NCBI GenBank assembly: GCA_020025915.1
Contig: JAHHRH010000013.1
Span: forward strand, 1 to 37,181
Direction of reading: 5' to 3'
From: Sutterella sp.
GTDB taxonomy: Bacteria > Pseudomonadota > Gammaproteobacteria > Burkholderiales > Burkholderiaceae_F
DNA length: 37,181 bases
The translations under genes and the position numbers were made by a program. The notes beneath the pieces are model-generated. The model was not told where the DNA came from. It did not search any database and saw nothing but the letters and a program-made list of their open reading frames with translations. Shown one piece after another: positions 7,938 through 16,042 of the stretch. Position 1 is the stretch's first letter; each line of letters begins with the position of its first letter.

Positions 7938-7978
7938 CCGCCCGAACATTTCTTGATGAATGACGGGCGGTCTTTTTT
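7938..7978 (+). terminator. Terminator after first acyl-CoA ligase
   Basis: CCGCCCG (7938-7944) pairs with CGGGCGG (7964-7970) and is followed by TC and six T's. Confidence 0.82.
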
Positions 7979-7991
7979 GACTTACACAGCC

Positions 7992-8019
7992 TTGAAAACT
8001 TAGGGTTTATCCCTATTCT
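7992..8019 (+). promoter_or_regulatory. Candidate sigma-70 promoter for second acyl-CoA ligase
   Basis: TTGAAA (7992-7997) and TATTCT (8014-8019) are separated by 16 bp. They lie directly after the preceding terminator and about 70 nt before the GTG start at 8088. This is a consensus match only. Confidence 0.4.
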
Positions 8020-8087
8020 TACGCTTGTCATCCTGGTGATTAATTAGAGACAATTTCACCGCTATTCTTCTTGCCTAAGAGACACAC

Positions 8088-9947
8088 GTGACAACTACTG
8101 CCCGTTCCTTTGTAGACGATTTCCGAACCATTCCTGACATGCTTCACCACACCGTGGCCAAGTGGCCTGATCGTGAAGCCTTCCGTCAATACGATTACAC
8201 GGAAAAGCGTTGGTTTTCCATTACCTGGAAAGTGTTCAACGAAGCCGTGCTTCGTTGGCGACGTGCTTTTACGGCCATGGGCCTCAAAAAAGGCGACCGT
8301 GTGGCCATGTTACTCACGAACTGTATTGATGCGGTGACCTTTGACGAAGCCGCATTGGGTTGCAACTTGGTGCCCGTGCCTTTGCATGCCATCGACACGG
8401 CTGGTTCCTCTGCTTACATTCTTCGTGATTCCAATGCACAGTTTTTGGTGACCACGTCGCGCGCCCGTTGGAATGCAATTGCTGAAGCCTCTTCAGAAGA
8501 AGGCTTGCCCGATATGCGCTACGTTGTCTTCACGAATGAAGACATGCCAGAAGGGACAAAATCGCCCTTAGGTGGTCACGACATTGAACTTTTGGGTATC
8601 GACGCTTGGCTGGCCCGTGGCGCTTCGATCACGGACGATCAGCTCTTGCCTGAACCTGAAGCCGATGACTTGGCGGGCTTTATTTACACCTCTGGGACGA
8701 CGGGGCGCCCAAAAGGTGTGATGATTTCGCATCGAAACATCGTCTCGAACGTTCAACAGATCAGTCAGTGCTTTGAATTTAATGAAGAAGACGTTTTCCT
8801 CTCCTTCTTACCCTTCTCGCACACCTTTGAACGTACCGTTGCGCACTACAACTCGTTAGCCCACGGCTCAGCCATGGCTTTTGCTCGCAATGCCGCCTTG
8901 ATCGAAAACGATCTGCGTGAAGTACAGCCCACATTGATGTGCTCGGTGCCGCGTATCTACGAAAAGATTCATCAGCGTTTCTTGCATGACCTCGCTGTCG
9001 GCACTGAAGAAAAGCGTCATCAGACGGCTTGGGCGCTTGAAGCAGGCTGGCGTCGTTTTGCTGAAGCCAACCATCTCCCCATTGAAACGTCGCCACGCGC
9101 TCAGCTCGACGATACCGTTTGGCCTCGTTTAGATAGCGAAATCGCTTCTGAAGTTCGTGATGCCTTTGGTGGTCGTTTGCGTGCCACGTTTGCGGGTGGG
9201 GCTAGCCTCAATTATGCCGTCGCGCGTTTCTTCTGCGCGTTAGGAATCAATATTTTGCAAGTCTACGGCCTCACCGAAACGTCACCCATTGTATCGTTTA
9301 CTCGCATGAAGGATAACCATCCTGACTGCGTTGGTCACCCGGCGCCTAATTGCGAAGTGAAGCTTGGTGCAAACGACGAACTCCTCGTTCGCGGTCCTCA
9401 GGTAATGTTGGGCTACTGGAATCGTCCGCATGACACCGAAGCCGCTTTTGAAGACGGTTGGTTCCGCACGGGCGACCAGGCTGACCTCTCTGACGGTGGT
9501 CGTGTGCGTATCAAGGGGCGCATAAAAGAAATTCTCGTCACGAGTACGGGCGAAAAGATTGCACCAGTCGATGTCGAATTTGCCATTCAAGAAGATCGCC
9601 TTTTTGAGCAGGTCATCGTATTGGGCGACAACTTGCCCTTCGTGACCGCTTTGGTAGTTTTGAATGACCACCTTTGGCGCGAATTCTGCACGGAGCTTAA
9701 CCTCGACCCAGATGACGAAGCCACGCTCACCTCTCGCGACGTGCAGCGTCACATTCTTCGACGCGTTCGCCAGACCTGCAAGGCCTTCCCGCAATACGGC
9801 GTCCCTCGTGCCATTGCGCTCACGCGTGAACCGTGGACAGTCGAAAACGGCATGTTGACACCGACCATGAAGTTACGTCGACCACAAATTTTGACGGCAC
9901 ACGCCAAACTGATTGAGCAGCTCTACGCTGGTCATACGACTCGATAA
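8088..9947 (+). CDS. AMP-forming long-chain acyl-CoA synthetase, second paralogue
   Basis: A diverged tandem copy of the preceding ligase, with the same architecture and length (619 residues). It has YTSGTTGRPKG at 200-210, VYGLTETSP, GWFRTGD and GRIKEI. All recognisable catalytic motifs are kept, so it is probably active. The sequences differ substantially outside the motifs, suggesting an old duplication with different substrate preference. It starts at GTG with only a weak AAGAGA ribosome site. It has its own candidate promoter and a strong terminator (9958-10002). Together with the two FadL porins at 27745-30483 it suggests scavenging of exogenous fatty acids. A role in membrane lipid recycling is equally possible. 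Confidence 0.87.
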   Translation: MTTTARSFVDDFRTIPDMLHHTVAKWPDREAFRQYDYTEKRWFSITWKVFNEAVLRWRRAFTAMGLKKGDRVAMLLTNCIDAVTFDEAALGCNLVPVPLHAIDTAGSSAYILRDSNAQFLVTTSRARWNAIAEASSEEGLPDMRYVVFTNEDMPEGTKSPLGGHDIELLGIDAWLARGASITDDQLLPEPEADDLAGFIYTSGTTGRPKGVMISHRNIVSNVQQISQCFEFNEEDVFLSFLPFSHTFERTVAHYNSLAHGSAMAFARNAALIENDLREVQPTLMCSVPRIYEKIHQRFLHDLAVGTEEKRHQTAWALEAGWRRFAEANHLPIETSPRAQLDDTVWPRLDSEIASEVRDAFGGRLRATFAGGASLNYAVARFFCALGINILQVYGLTETSPIVSFTRMKDNHPDCVGHPAPNCEVKLGANDELLVRGPQVMLGYWNRPHDTEAAFEDGWFRTGDQADLSDGGRVRIKGRIKEILVTSTGEKIAPVDVEFAIQEDRLFEQVIVLGDNLPFVTALVVLNDHLWREFCTELNLDPDDEATLTSRDVQRHILRRVRQTCKAFPQYGVPRAIALTREPWTVENGMLTPTMKLRRPQILTAHAKLIEQLYAGHTTR

Positions 9948-9957
9948 ACCATCATCA

Positions 9958-10002
9958 ACGGGCGATTAGCGATCTACAAGCAAGTCGCCCGTCACTTTTT
10001 TT
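9958..10002 (+). terminator. Terminator after second acyl-CoA ligase
   Basis: ACGGGCGA (9958-9965) pairs with TCGCCCGT (9985-9992), followed by a T run to 10002. Confidence 0.83.
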
Positions 10003-10084
10003 AGTTTTTTATAACTTTTTTTTCATCGAAGCCACAAAAAGCTGCAAAAAAGCATTACACTACGTCCGCAATCAATCTCCCAAT

Positions 10085-10118
10085 TGTAGAAACGGTCGAG
10101 ATTACTCCCTTTTCTACA
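10085..10118 (+). promoter_or_regulatory. Inverted repeat in guaB upstream region
   Basis: TGTAGAAA (10085-10092) and TTTCTACA (10111-10118) form a perfect 8-bp dyad with an 18-bp spacer in the 250-bp leader of guaB. It could be an operator or a leader RNA hairpin. I recognise no known purine regulator site in it. Confidence 0.35.
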
Positions 10119-10253
10119 GAAGAGCAGGTCAGCGGAAAGCCTTTTCCCTCCTGTACTGCGGGCGTTCATGTTTCTATTTATACGAGTTGCTTTGTGCACC
10201 TGACGGGTGACGAAGTCCAAAACGTGTATTTTTTTTTGTGCTTAGAGGTTGTT

Positions 10254-11720
10254 ATGCGAATCCTTCAGAAGGCTCTCACCTTCGACGACGTTCTTCTCGT
10301 CCCTGCCTATTCCGAAGTTCTTCCCCGTGATACTCAGCTTTCCACGCAGCTGACTCGTAATCTCCGTATCAACATTCCGATGGTTTCTGCCGTGATGGAC
10401 ACGGTGACGGAAGCTCGTCTTGCCATCGCTATCGCTCAGGAAGGCGGTATTGGTTTCATCCACAAGAACATGTCTGCCGATCAGCAGGCCGCTGAAGTGC
10501 TCAAGGTTAAGCGCCATGAAGCTGGTGTGGTTGCTGAACCGATCACCATCGGTCCGGACATGCTCGTCGGCGATGTGATTGCCCTCGCTCGCGAAAAGCA
10601 TATTTCAGGTCTCCCGGTTGTGGACGGCAAGAAGGTTCTCGGTATGGTTACCAACCGTGACCTCCGTTTCGAAACTCGCATGTCCGTGCCTGTTTCTGAA
10701 GTAATGACGCCGCGTGAACGTCTCGTGACAGTTCATGAAGGTGCTTCCCTTGACGAAGCCAAGGCTTTGATGCACACTCATCGTCTCGAACGCGTTCTCG
10801 TTGTCGACGACGACTTCAACCTCGCTGGCCTCATGACCGTTAAGGACATCACCAAGGCTACGGACCATCCGTTTGCTGCTAAGGACGCTTCTGGCAAGCT
10901 CCTCGTTGGCGCTGGTGTTTCCGTCGGTGGTGGCACGGAAGAACGTGTTGAAAAGCTGGTTGACGCCGGCGTTGACGTGATCGTCGTTGACACGGCTCAC
11001 GGCCACTCTCAGGGTGTGCTCAACCGCGTTAAGTGGGTCAAGCAGCACTACCCCAACCTCCAGGTTATCGGTGGTAACATCGCGACTGCCGCAGCTGCCC
11101 TCGCCCTCGTGGACGCTGGCGCTGACTGTGTGAAGGTCGGTATCGGCCCGGGATCCATCTGTACGACCCGTATCGTGGCTGGCGTAGGTGTTCCTCAGGT
11201 CTCCGCTATCTCCAACGTTGCTGAAGCTCTCCGTGACACCGGCGTGCCTTGCATCGCCGACGGTGGTATTCGCTTCTCTGGCGACATCGCCAAGGCCATC
11301 GCTGCTGGCGCCAACGCCGTCATGATGGGCGGTATGTTCGCGGGTACGGAAGAAGCTCCTGGTGAAGTCATCCTTTACCAGGGTCGTTCCTACAAGTCCT
11401 ACCGTGGTATGGGCTCCCTCGGCGCCATGGGCAAGGGTTCTGCTGACCGCTACTTCCAGGACAACAACCAGGGCAACATCGACAAGTTCGTTCCGGAAGG
11501 CATCGAAGGTATGGTTCCGTACAAGGGCCCGGTCGCTCAGATCATCTATCAGATGATTGGCGGTCTCCGCTCCTCTATGGGCTACTGCGGTTGTCGCACG
11601 ATCGACGAAATGCGCACCCGTGCTCAGTTCGTCCAGATCACGGCTGGCGGCTTACGTGAATCCCACGTCCACGATGTGAAGATCACGAAGGAAGCTCCGA
11701 ACTATCGTCAGGAACACTAA
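10254..11720 (+). CDS. guaB: Inosine-5'-monophosphate dehydrogenase
   Basis: Oxidises IMP to XMP with NAD+, the committed step of guanine nucleotide synthesis. The 488 residues equal the normal family length. An N-terminal catalytic segment is followed by tandem CBS domains (about residues 93-205) and the rest of the barrel, with the catalytic cysteine C303 in GSICTTRIV. The flap region follows, with EGMVPYKG near the end. An upstream in-frame extension to 10194 exists, but the start at 10254 has AGAGG in front and gives the canonical N-terminus MRILQKALTFDDVLL. guaA follows 114 nt later, with a perfect terminator in between, so the two are separately terminated. Codon use is strongly biased, as in highly expressed genes. 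Confidence 0.97.
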   Translation: MRILQKALTFDDVLLVPAYSEVLPRDTQLSTQLTRNLRINIPMVSAVMDTVTEARLAIAIAQEGGIGFIHKNMSADQQAAEVLKVKRHEAGVVAEPITIGPDMLVGDVIALAREKHISGLPVVDGKKVLGMVTNRDLRFETRMSVPVSEVMTPRERLVTVHEGASLDEAKALMHTHRLERVLVVDDDFNLAGLMTVKDITKATDHPFAAKDASGKLLVGAGVSVGGGTEERVEKLVDAGVDVIVVDTAHGHSQGVLNRVKWVKQHYPNLQVIGGNIATAAAALALVDAGADCVKVGIGPGSICTTRIVAGVGVPQVSAISNVAEALRDTGVPCIADGGIRFSGDIAKAIAAGANAVMMGGMFAGTEEAPGEVILYQGRSYKSYRGMGSLGAMGKGSADRYFQDNNQGNIDKFVPEGIEGMVPYKGPVAQIIYQMIGGLRSSMGYCGCRTIDEMRTRAQFVQITAGGLRESHVHDVKITKEAPNYRQEH

Positions 11721-11742
11721 TCTTGCGGTAGCAATATTTTGA

Positions 11743-11787
11743 AACGAAGGCGCTGTGGGGATTTCCCTACCGCGCCTTCGTTTTTTT
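11743..11787 (+). terminator. Terminator between guaB and guaA
   Basis: A perfect 11-bp stem, AACGAAGGCGC (11743-11753) with GCGCCTTCGTT (11772-11782), is followed by a T run. It separates guaB from guaA, which is unusual for genes that often form one operon. A -10-like TACAAT follows at about 11792. Confidence 0.88.
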
Positions 11788-11834
11788 CGCTACAATGCTC
11801 TTCCTCATTTTTCTTTGATACGGATCTTACATCC

Positions 11835-13400
11835 ATGTCTCACGACCGCATCCTCATTCTCGACTTCGGTAGTCAGGTCACTCAGTTGATCGCTCGTCGC
11901 GTGCGCGAAGCCCACGTCTACTGCGAAGTCCATCCCAACGACGTTTCCGCAGAATTTATCCTCGAATACAACCCCAAGGGCATCATTCTTTCAGGCTCCC
12001 ACATGAGCGCCTATGAAGAAAGCAATGACCAGGCTAGCCAGGCTGTGTTTGAAGCGGGCGTCCCTGTCCTTGGCATCTGCTACGGTATGCAGACCATGGC
12101 TCAGCAGCTCGGTGGCCGTGTTGAAAGTGGCGCTAAGCGTGAATTCGGTTACGCCGAAGTCCGCGCTCATGGTCACACCAAGCTCCTCGAAGGCATTGAA
12201 GACTTCCGTACCGAAGAAGGTCACGGCATGCTCAAGGTGTGGATGAGCCACGGTGATAAGGTGACCGAACTCCCACCGGGATTCAAAGTGATGTGCTCTA
12301 CGCCATCTTGCCCGATCGCCGGCATGTTCAACGAAGAAAAGAATTTCTACGCCGTGCAGTTCCACCCAGAAGTGACACACACCGTCAAGGGTCGCGAAAT
12401 GCTCGAACGTTTCGTCCTCAACATCTGTGAATGTAAGCCTGACTGGGTCATGGGCGACTACATTGCCGAAGCCGTGGTTCAGATTCGTGAGCAGGTCGGT
12501 GACGAAGAAGTCATTCTCGGTCTCTCGGGTGGCGTCGATAGCTCTGTCGCCGCTGCGCTCATTCACCGCGCCATCGGTAAGCAGTTGACCTGCGTCTTCG
12601 TTGACAACGGTCTTCTTCGCAAGAACGAACGCGAACAAGTTCGTGAAACCTTCGAAAAGAACATGGGTCTCAAGCTCATCGTTGTCGACGCTGTTGACCG
12701 CTTCATGAACGAACTCGCTGGCGTCAGCGATCCTGAAGCCAAGCGTAAGATCATCGGTCGCGTGTTCGTTGAAATCTTCCAAGAAGAAGCCTCTAAGCTC
12801 ACCGCTGCCAAGTGGCTTGCTCAAGGTACGATCTATCCGGACGTTATCGAATCCGCAGGTGCCAAGACCAAGAAGGCTAAGACCATCAAGTCTCACCACA
12901 ATGTCGGTGGCCTGCCGGAAACGCTTCACCTCAACCTTCTCGAACCGCTTCGTTCCCTCTTTAAGGACGAAGTGCGTGAACTCGGTGTTGAACTCGGCCT
13001 TCCGGCGGACATGGTTTACCGTCACCCGTTCCCAGGGCCGGGTTTGGGCGTACGTATCCTCGGCGAAGTGAAGCGCGAATACGCTGATCTTCTCCGTGAA
13101 GCCGATGCCATCTTCATCGAAGAACTGCGCGCTGCCAAACTCTACGACAAGGTGAGCCAGGCCTTCGTGGTCTTCCTCCCCGTCAAGTCCGTAGGTGTGA
13201 TGGGCGACGGCCGTACTTACGAATGGGTTGTCAGCTTGCGCTGCGTTGAAACGACCGACTTCATGACGGCCGTTTGGAGCCAGCTCCCCTACGACCTCTT
13301 GGGTAAGGTTTCTAACCGCATCATCAACGAAGTCCGCGGCATTAACCGCGTCGTTTATGATGTCAGCGGCAAACCTCCTGCCACGATCGAATGGGAATAA
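11835..13400 (+). CDS. guaA: GMP synthase (glutamine-hydrolysing)
   Basis: Converts XMP to GMP using ATP and glutamine. Its 521 residues match the usual two-part enzyme. The class I glutamine amidotransferase domain (about 1-200) has nucleophile C82 in GICYGMQ and the H177/E179 pair in FHPEV. The ATP-pyrophosphatase domain has the PP-loop SGGVDSS at 231-237, and the C-terminal dimerisation domain ends in the conserved TIEWE. The ATG at 11835 gives the canonical N-terminus MSHDRILILDFGSQ; the frame is open further upstream, but that part lies inside the preceding terminator. The next gene encodes a second copy without the amidotransferase domain. Confidence 0.97.
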   Translation: MSHDRILILDFGSQVTQLIARRVREAHVYCEVHPNDVSAEFILEYNPKGIILSGSHMSAYEESNDQASQAVFEAGVPVLGICYGMQTMAQQLGGRVESGAKREFGYAEVRAHGHTKLLEGIEDFRTEEGHGMLKVWMSHGDKVTELPPGFKVMCSTPSCPIAGMFNEEKNFYAVQFHPEVTHTVKGREMLERFVLNICECKPDWVMGDYIAEAVVQIREQVGDEEVILGLSGGVDSSVAAALIHRAIGKQLTCVFVDNGLLRKNEREQVRETFEKNMGLKLIVVDAVDRFMNELAGVSDPEAKRKIIGRVFVEIFQEEASKLTAAKWLAQGTIYPDVIESAGAKTKKAKTIKSHHNVGGLPETLHLNLLEPLRSLFKDEVRELGVELGLPADMVYRHPFPGPGLGVRILGEVKREYADLLREADAIFIEELRAAKLYDKVSQAFVVFLPVKSVGVMGDGRTYEWVVSLRCVETTDFMTAVWSQLPYDLLGKVSNRIINEVRGINRVVYDVSGKPPATIEWE

Positions 13401-13430
13401 TGCCCAGCGAAATAGGCTAATTTAACCTAG

Positions 13431-13460
13431 AACCTCGTCATATTGGCGGGGTTTTCTTTT
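13431..13460 (+). terminator. Terminator after guaA
   Basis: AACCTCG (13431-13437) pairs with CGGGGTT (13447-13453, one T-G pair), followed by a T-rich tract. Confidence 0.72.
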
Positions 13461-13479
13461 ACCAAGCTAGTCTATAGAT

Positions 13480-13488
13480 TGCTAAAAT
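13480..13488 (+). promoter_or_regulatory. Candidate extended -10 of second GMP synthase gene
   Basis: TTGCTAAAAT reads as an extended -10 element (TGnTAAAAT) right after the guaA terminator. No good -35 is visible. Transcription would start near 13495, placing the 13501-13531 stem-loop at the very 5' end of the mRNA. Confidence 0.35.
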
Positions 13489-13500
13489 ATTGGGATCTAT

Positions 13501-13531
13501 GCGTAGAGAGGATTTTGAGCCATCTCTACGC
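13501..13531 (+). promoter_or_regulatory. 5' UTR stem-loop of the second GMP synthase gene
   Basis: A perfect 9-bp inverted repeat, GCGTAGAGA (13501-13509) with TCTCTACGC (13523-13531), encloses a 13-nt loop containing GGATTTTGAG. It lies about 35 nt before the start codon and outside the ribosome site. It may stabilise the 5' end, or be a protein or RNA target. The loop's GGA could mimic a ribosome site or bind a CsrA-like protein, which is speculative. Confidence 0.5.
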
Positions 13532-13565
13532 CAATTATTTCTATTTCATCCCAAGGAGAATTCCG

Positions 13566-14546
13566 ATGGCTACCATCGTACGCCCCGAAAGCATGAAGCG
13601 CATCAACAACGAAGCGCTTGCTCAGGCCTTCATTGATGAACAAGTGAAGGCAATCCGTGAACAAGTCGGTGACAAGAAGGTGCTTCTTGCCCTTTCTGGT
13701 GGTGTTGACTCCTCCGTTGTGGCTGCGCTTTTGATTAAGGCGATTGGCCGTCAGCTCGTCTGCGTACACGTTAACCACGGCCTCCTTCGCAAGGGCGAAC
13801 CGGAACAGGTGGTTGAAGTGTTCCGCAACCAGATGAACGCCAACCTCGTCTATGTTGACGCTGTTGATCGCTTCCTCGAAAAACTCGCTGACGTGGCCGA
13901 TCCAGAACAGAAGCGCAAGATCATTGGTGCTGAATTCATCCGCGTTTTCGAAGAAGAAGCTCGTAAGCAGGAAGGCATTGAATTCCTCGCTCAGGGTACG
14001 ATTTATCCGGACATTCTCGAAAGCCACGGCGTAAAGGCTCACCACAACGTTGGCGGTCTCCCTGACGACCTGCAGTTCGGTCTTGTCGAACCAGTTCAGC
14101 TCCTCTTCAAAGACGAAGTCCGTATGGTCGGTAAGACCCTTGGTCTCCCGGATAGCATGGTCTATCGTCAGCCGTTCCCTGGCCCTGGTCTTGGTGTTCG
14201 TTGCCTCGGCGCCATCACCCGCGATCGTCTTGAAGCTGTTCGTGAATCCGACGCTATCCTTCGTGAAGAATTTGCGAAGAACGGTCTCGAAGGCAAGGTT
14301 TGGCAGTACTTCACAGCCATCCCTGACTTCAAGTCTGTGGGCGTGAAGGACGGTAAGCGTACGGACGCTTGGCCTGTCATCATCCGCGCCGTGAACACGG
14401 TCGACGCCATGACGGCTACCGTTGAAGACGTTCCGTTTGCGCTCTTGCAGCACATCACGCAACGTATCACCAATGAAGTTGAAGGCGTGAACCGCGTTGT
14501 CTTCGACTTGACACCGAAGCCCACCGGCACGATCGAATGGGAATAA
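13566..14546 (+). CDS. Glutaminase-less GMP synthase paralogue (ATP-pyrophosphatase plus dimerisation domains)
   Basis: A 326-residue protein homologous to only the C-terminal two-thirds of GuaA. It has the PP-loop SGGVDSS at residues 44-50, the QGTIYPDILES segment, FPGPGLGVR and the C-terminal TIEWE of the dimerisation domain. The entire glutamine amidotransferase domain is absent, and no separate amidotransferase gene is next to it. The start has a strong GGAG site 7 nt upstream, and the upstream frame back to 13443 runs through the terminator and stem-loop. It resembles the stand-alone GuaB-type synthetase subunit of split GMP synthases. Likely activity is ammonia-dependent XMP amination, or it borrows the partner's glutaminase. 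The C-terminal half differs from the neighbouring guaA (KSVGVKDGKRTDAW instead of KSVGVMGDGRTYEW), so it is not a recent duplicate and may have been acquired by transfer. Confidence 0.85.
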   Translation: MATIVRPESMKRINNEALAQAFIDEQVKAIREQVGDKKVLLALSGGVDSSVVAALLIKAIGRQLVCVHVNHGLLRKGEPEQVVEVFRNQMNANLVYVDAVDRFLEKLADVADPEQKRKIIGAEFIRVFEEEARKQEGIEFLAQGTIYPDILESHGVKAHHNVGGLPDDLQFGLVEPVQLLFKDEVRMVGKTLGLPDSMVYRQPFPGPGLGVRCLGAITRDRLEAVRESDAILREEFAKNGLEGKVWQYFTAIPDFKSVGVKDGKRTDAWPVIIRAVNTVDAMTATVEDVPFALLQHITQRITNEVEGVNRVVFDLTPKPTGTIEWE

Positions 14547-14576
14547 TCCCATCCTTTGTTAGCTAGCTTTAAGCCT

Positions 14577-14612
14577 GTAAAGCCTCCTACTTTGGGAGGC
14601 TTTACTGTTTTT
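14577..14612 (+). terminator. Terminator after second GMP synthase gene
   Basis: A perfect 11-bp stem, GTAAAGCCTCC (14577-14587) with GGAGGCTTTAC (14595-14605), is followed by TG and a T run. Confidence 0.88.
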
Positions 14613-14724
14613 GAGCCACTCAGCGCCATGATTTGTTGCCCTTTAGCCTACAAAATTCGCCATGAAAACCACTTTAATGCGCGTGGCGTTATGATTATCG
14701 GATCGTTTTTAGATCAAGTGCACC

Positions 14725-15360
14725 ATGCAAAACTTTCACGAACTCATTCAAGGCTTTCACAATTTCAAAGAAGATTACTTTTTACGCGAGCGTGAGTTTT
14801 TCGATCAACTCGTTCATGGGCAACGTCCGAAGACGCTCGTCATTGCCTGTTGCGACTCTCGCGTCGACCCTGCCATTTTGTTAGGATGTCGACCAGGCGA
14901 CCTGTTTGTCGTGCGTAGTATTGCAGCGATCGTACCTGACGTTGAGAAGGCCGGTAAACATGATGCGGTGGTGTCCGCTGTTGAATATGGCGTCAAACAT
15001 CTTCATATCGAAAATATCGTGGTGATGGGACACTCCAACTGTGGCGGTATTCATGGGCTTTTACATCCTGAGACTGTCGCCAATGAGCTCTATATCTCGC
15101 GTTGGCTTTGCCTAGCGCACCCGGTGCTTGCTGAACTCGAACACGAAGACCCCAAAGAACCCGCATCCATTCGTGCGCGCCGTTGCGAAGAAGGTTCTGT
15201 TTTGATGTCGATTGATAATCTGCTCTCTTATGACTGGATCAAATCACGCGTCGATGAAAGCACCCTTGAACTCCATGCCCTCTACTACGATATGGCAAAC
15301 GGCACCATGAATGTTTGGAACGCAGCCAAAGAAGACTTTGAACCTGCAACCATCAAATAG
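14725..15360 (+). CDS. can: Beta-class carbonic anhydrase
   Basis: A zinc enzyme interconverting CO2 and bicarbonate in the cytoplasm, supplying bicarbonate to carboxylases. The 211 residues are typical. Zinc ligands are visible as C42 in the C-x-D-x-R motif (CCDSR) and as H103 and C106 in HSNCGG, with the D44/R46 dyad. The segment VVRSIAAIVP differs from the usual VRNxAN form. The start has a poor ribosome site, but no better in-frame start is nearby and the N-terminus aligns with the family. The gene is monocistronic and shares a bidirectional terminator with the convergent dps. Confidence 0.92.
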   Translation: MQNFHELIQGFHNFKEDYFLREREFFDQLVHGQRPKTLVIACCDSRVDPAILLGCRPGDLFVVRSIAAIVPDVEKAGKHDAVVSAVEYGVKHLHIENIVVMGHSNCGGIHGLLHPETVANELYISRWLCLAHPVLAELEHEDPKEPASIRARRCEEGSVLMSIDNLLSYDWIKSRVDESTLELHALYYDMANGTMNVWNAAKEDFEPATIK

Positions 15361-15376
15361 TTGTTGCCTTAAGCAC

Positions 15377-15419
15377 AAAAAAAACAGGACGATCTTCACG
15401 TGGAGGATGTCCTGTTTTT
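15377..15419. terminator. Bidirectional terminator between carbonic anhydrase and dps
   Basis: AACAGGAC pairs with GTCCTGTT, flanked by an A run on the left and a T run on the right. It can therefore stop both convergent transcripts. Confidence 0.8.
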
Positions 15420-15435
15420 GTTCCCCTATGGTTTC

Positions 15436-15891
15436 TTAGCGCTTTGACATCGCATCCAAGAACCACAGTTGCTTGGCGTACCAAGCCAAATACCCTTCAA
15501 ACTGAGCAGCAAGCAGATAGTCACCCATCTTGTCTGCGCCGTCGCGGATTTCTTGCGCCAAGGTGTTCATCTTTTCCATGTCAGCCTTGAGTAAAGCCAC
15601 AACTTCGCTCGCCTGACGTTCAACGCTATCGACTTCTTCAAGCGTGGCCATTTCAAGGTATTCAGCCAAACGGACAGGCGCCAACTTGCCGCGCATACGA
15701 ACGGCTTCCCCTATGGCGTCAAACTGATCCATGACTTCATCATAGACCTGTTCGGTATATTCATGCACCTGTACAAAAGAGCCCCCTACCACGTTCCAGT
15801 GGAGGTTATGGAGTTTGACATTCCAAACAGCCAAGTTGGCAAGATAGATCATCACGGGGCAACCCGCACGATTTTGATTTTCGCAATGCAT
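15436..15891 (-). CDS. dps: Dps-family ferritin-like DNA-protection protein
   Basis: A mini-ferritin that oxidises and stores iron with peroxide and protects DNA. Counted from the ATG at 15891 it has 151 residues. The intersubunit ferroxidase ligands fall at H31 and H43, then D58 and E62, within the signature KLHNLHWNV and the helix DQFDAIGEA. An upstream extension to 15939 is open, but AGGA lies 7 nt before the 15891 start. The N-terminus has three cysteines in the first 11 residues or so, which is unusual. The upstream region carries three GAACAAA-type half-sites (15954-15991), likely an operator. Confidence 0.92.
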   Translation of the reverse strand: MHCENQNRAGCPVMIYLANLAVWNVKLHNLHWNVVGGSFVQVHEYTEQVYDEVMDQFDAIGEAVRMRGKLAPVRLAEYLEMATLEEVDSVERQASEVVALLKADMEKMNTLAQEIRDGADKMGDYLLAAQFEGYLAWYAKQLWFLDAMSKR

Positions 15892-15953
15892 ATTTTGTTC
15901 CTTTTTTAGGTGGATCCATGATCCTGTTAGTTTCATCATAACTAACTTTTATC

Positions 15954-15991
15954 AGAACAAACCAGACAATTTGTTCTATTTATGAACAAAT
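15954..15991 (-). promoter_or_regulatory. Triple half-site operator-like array upstream of dps
   Basis: Three copies of the same heptamer occur in alternating orientation: AGAACAAA (15954-15961), TTTGTTCT (15970-15977) and GAACAAAT (15984-15991). They form two overlapping palindromes. The right-hand one, ATTTGTTC with a 7-bp spacer and GAACAAAT, is perfect. It does not match OxyR, PerR or betaproteobacterial LexA consensus as I know them. Confidence 0.5.
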
Positions 15992-16042
15992 CCTTGCGGA
16001 ATGTAAAAGAAACTTTCCAATGATCGGTCAAGCACTCAATCA

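Noticed and set aside
11991..13025. A 344-codon open frame on the minus strand inside guaA
   Set aside because: It is fully antisense to a confidently assigned gene. Strong codon bias in guaA leaves few stop codons on the opposite strand, and the product looks like no family.
13497..14552. A 351-codon open frame on the minus strand across the second GMP synthase gene
   Set aside because: Same cause as in guaA. It runs through the promoter, leader hairpin and full coding region of the plus-strand gene and has no domain-like sequence.
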